Shown piece after piece: positions 6,131-6,271 of a DNA stretch of 6,271 nt. The translations under genes and the position numbers were made by a program. The DNA lies in contig JAIRQU010000096.1 of NCBI GenBank assembly GCA_031256305.1, positions 1 through 6,271 on the forward strand, in the 5' to 3' direction. Position 1 is the stretch's first letter. Every line of letters starts with the position of its first letter. This stretch comes from Burkholderiaceae bacterium (lineage in GTDB: Bacteria; Pseudomonadota; Gammaproteobacteria; Burkholderiales; Burkholderiaceae_C). Below the pieces are notes generated by a model. It saw only the letters and a program-made list of their open reading frames with translations, did no database searches and was not told where the DNA came from.

Positions 6131-6271
6131 CCCCAGCCCGGCCTGATCGCGGCCGTGCTCGACGCCCGCTGCAAACAGGATCTGATGCCCGACGCAGATG
6201 CCGAGGGTCGGCCGGCCGGCCTGAACCCGGCGGTTGATCAGCTGATCGAAGCCAGCCCGGGCCAGCTGCTC
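6131..6271 (-). CDS. hisH: HisH-like glutaminase fragment, in-frame chimeric join at contig end
   Basis: The final 47 codons on the minus strand carry the nucleophile region of a class-I glutamine amidotransferase: RVQAGRPTLGICVGHQ, then ILFAAGVEHG and a GLGL turn. The nucleophile cysteine is encoded at 6196-6194. The wording is that of imidazole glycerol phosphate synthase subunit HisH, which releases ammonia from glutamine for histidine synthesis, and it looks more actinobacterial than betaproteobacterial (from memory). The fragment then runs without a stop into the TauE/SafE-like protein; the junction lies within about 6116-6139. HisH is soluble and is not known fused to such a membrane protein. 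A chimeric read, amplification or assembly join is the best explanation. Another class-I amidotransferase is possible but less likely. Confidence 0.65.

Overview
The window looks like one end of an assembled contig from a high-GC betaproteobacterium. The order Burkholderiales is the best guess, from the Lpd, OdhB and FolD wording, for example the Lpd '[15 protein letters not shown]' loop and the FolD 'VNTIEAAER' tail. Both ends carry sequence that probably does not belong to this chromosome. Bases 1-17 match the 3' end of an Illumina sequencing adapter. At the far end, about bases 6131-6271 encode a HisH-like glutaminase fragment joined in frame to an unrelated membrane protein gene. All family comparisons are from memory; no search was run.

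Layout: (1) 18-343 (-) is the N-terminal 108 residues of a dihydrolipoamide dehydrogenase (lpd), cut by the contig end. (2) 344-591 is a strikingly AT-rich spacer with a plausible promoter for lpd. (3) 592-1821 (-) is a full-length 2-oxoglutarate dehydrogenase E2 gene (odhB/sucB), but the residues that do its chemistry are missing. (4) 1822-2055 is a gap where the E1 gene (odhA/sucA) would be expected and is not found. (5) 2056-2916 (-) is an EamA/DMT-type membrane transporter. (6) 2917-3227 is a divergent intergenic region with a hairpin just before folD. (7) 3228-4076 (+) is an intact folD. (8) 4197-5531 (-) is a KgtP-like 2-oxoglutarate/proton symporter. (9) 5579 to about 6130 (-) is the C-terminal part of a TauE/SafE-like membrane protein. 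(10) about 6131-6271 (-) is the HisH-like fragment.

The most interesting point is the 2-oxoglutarate dehydrogenase locus. The E2 open reading frame is complete, has a good ribosome binding site and keeps its scaffold sequence. Yet it lacks the lipoyl lysine (Arg44), the conserved arginine of the E1/E3-binding domain (Ala122), a short motif at the start of the catalytic domain, and the catalytic histidine (Arg380). E1 is absent from the usual upstream position, and the adjacent Lpd has an altered redox-site motif although both redox cysteines remain. Either the complex is decaying with its frame still open, or the E2 core has been kept for a non-catalytic purpose. A 2-oxoglutarate permease lies in the same window, which would fit a cell that handles 2-oxoglutarate without oxidising it here; that link is inference.
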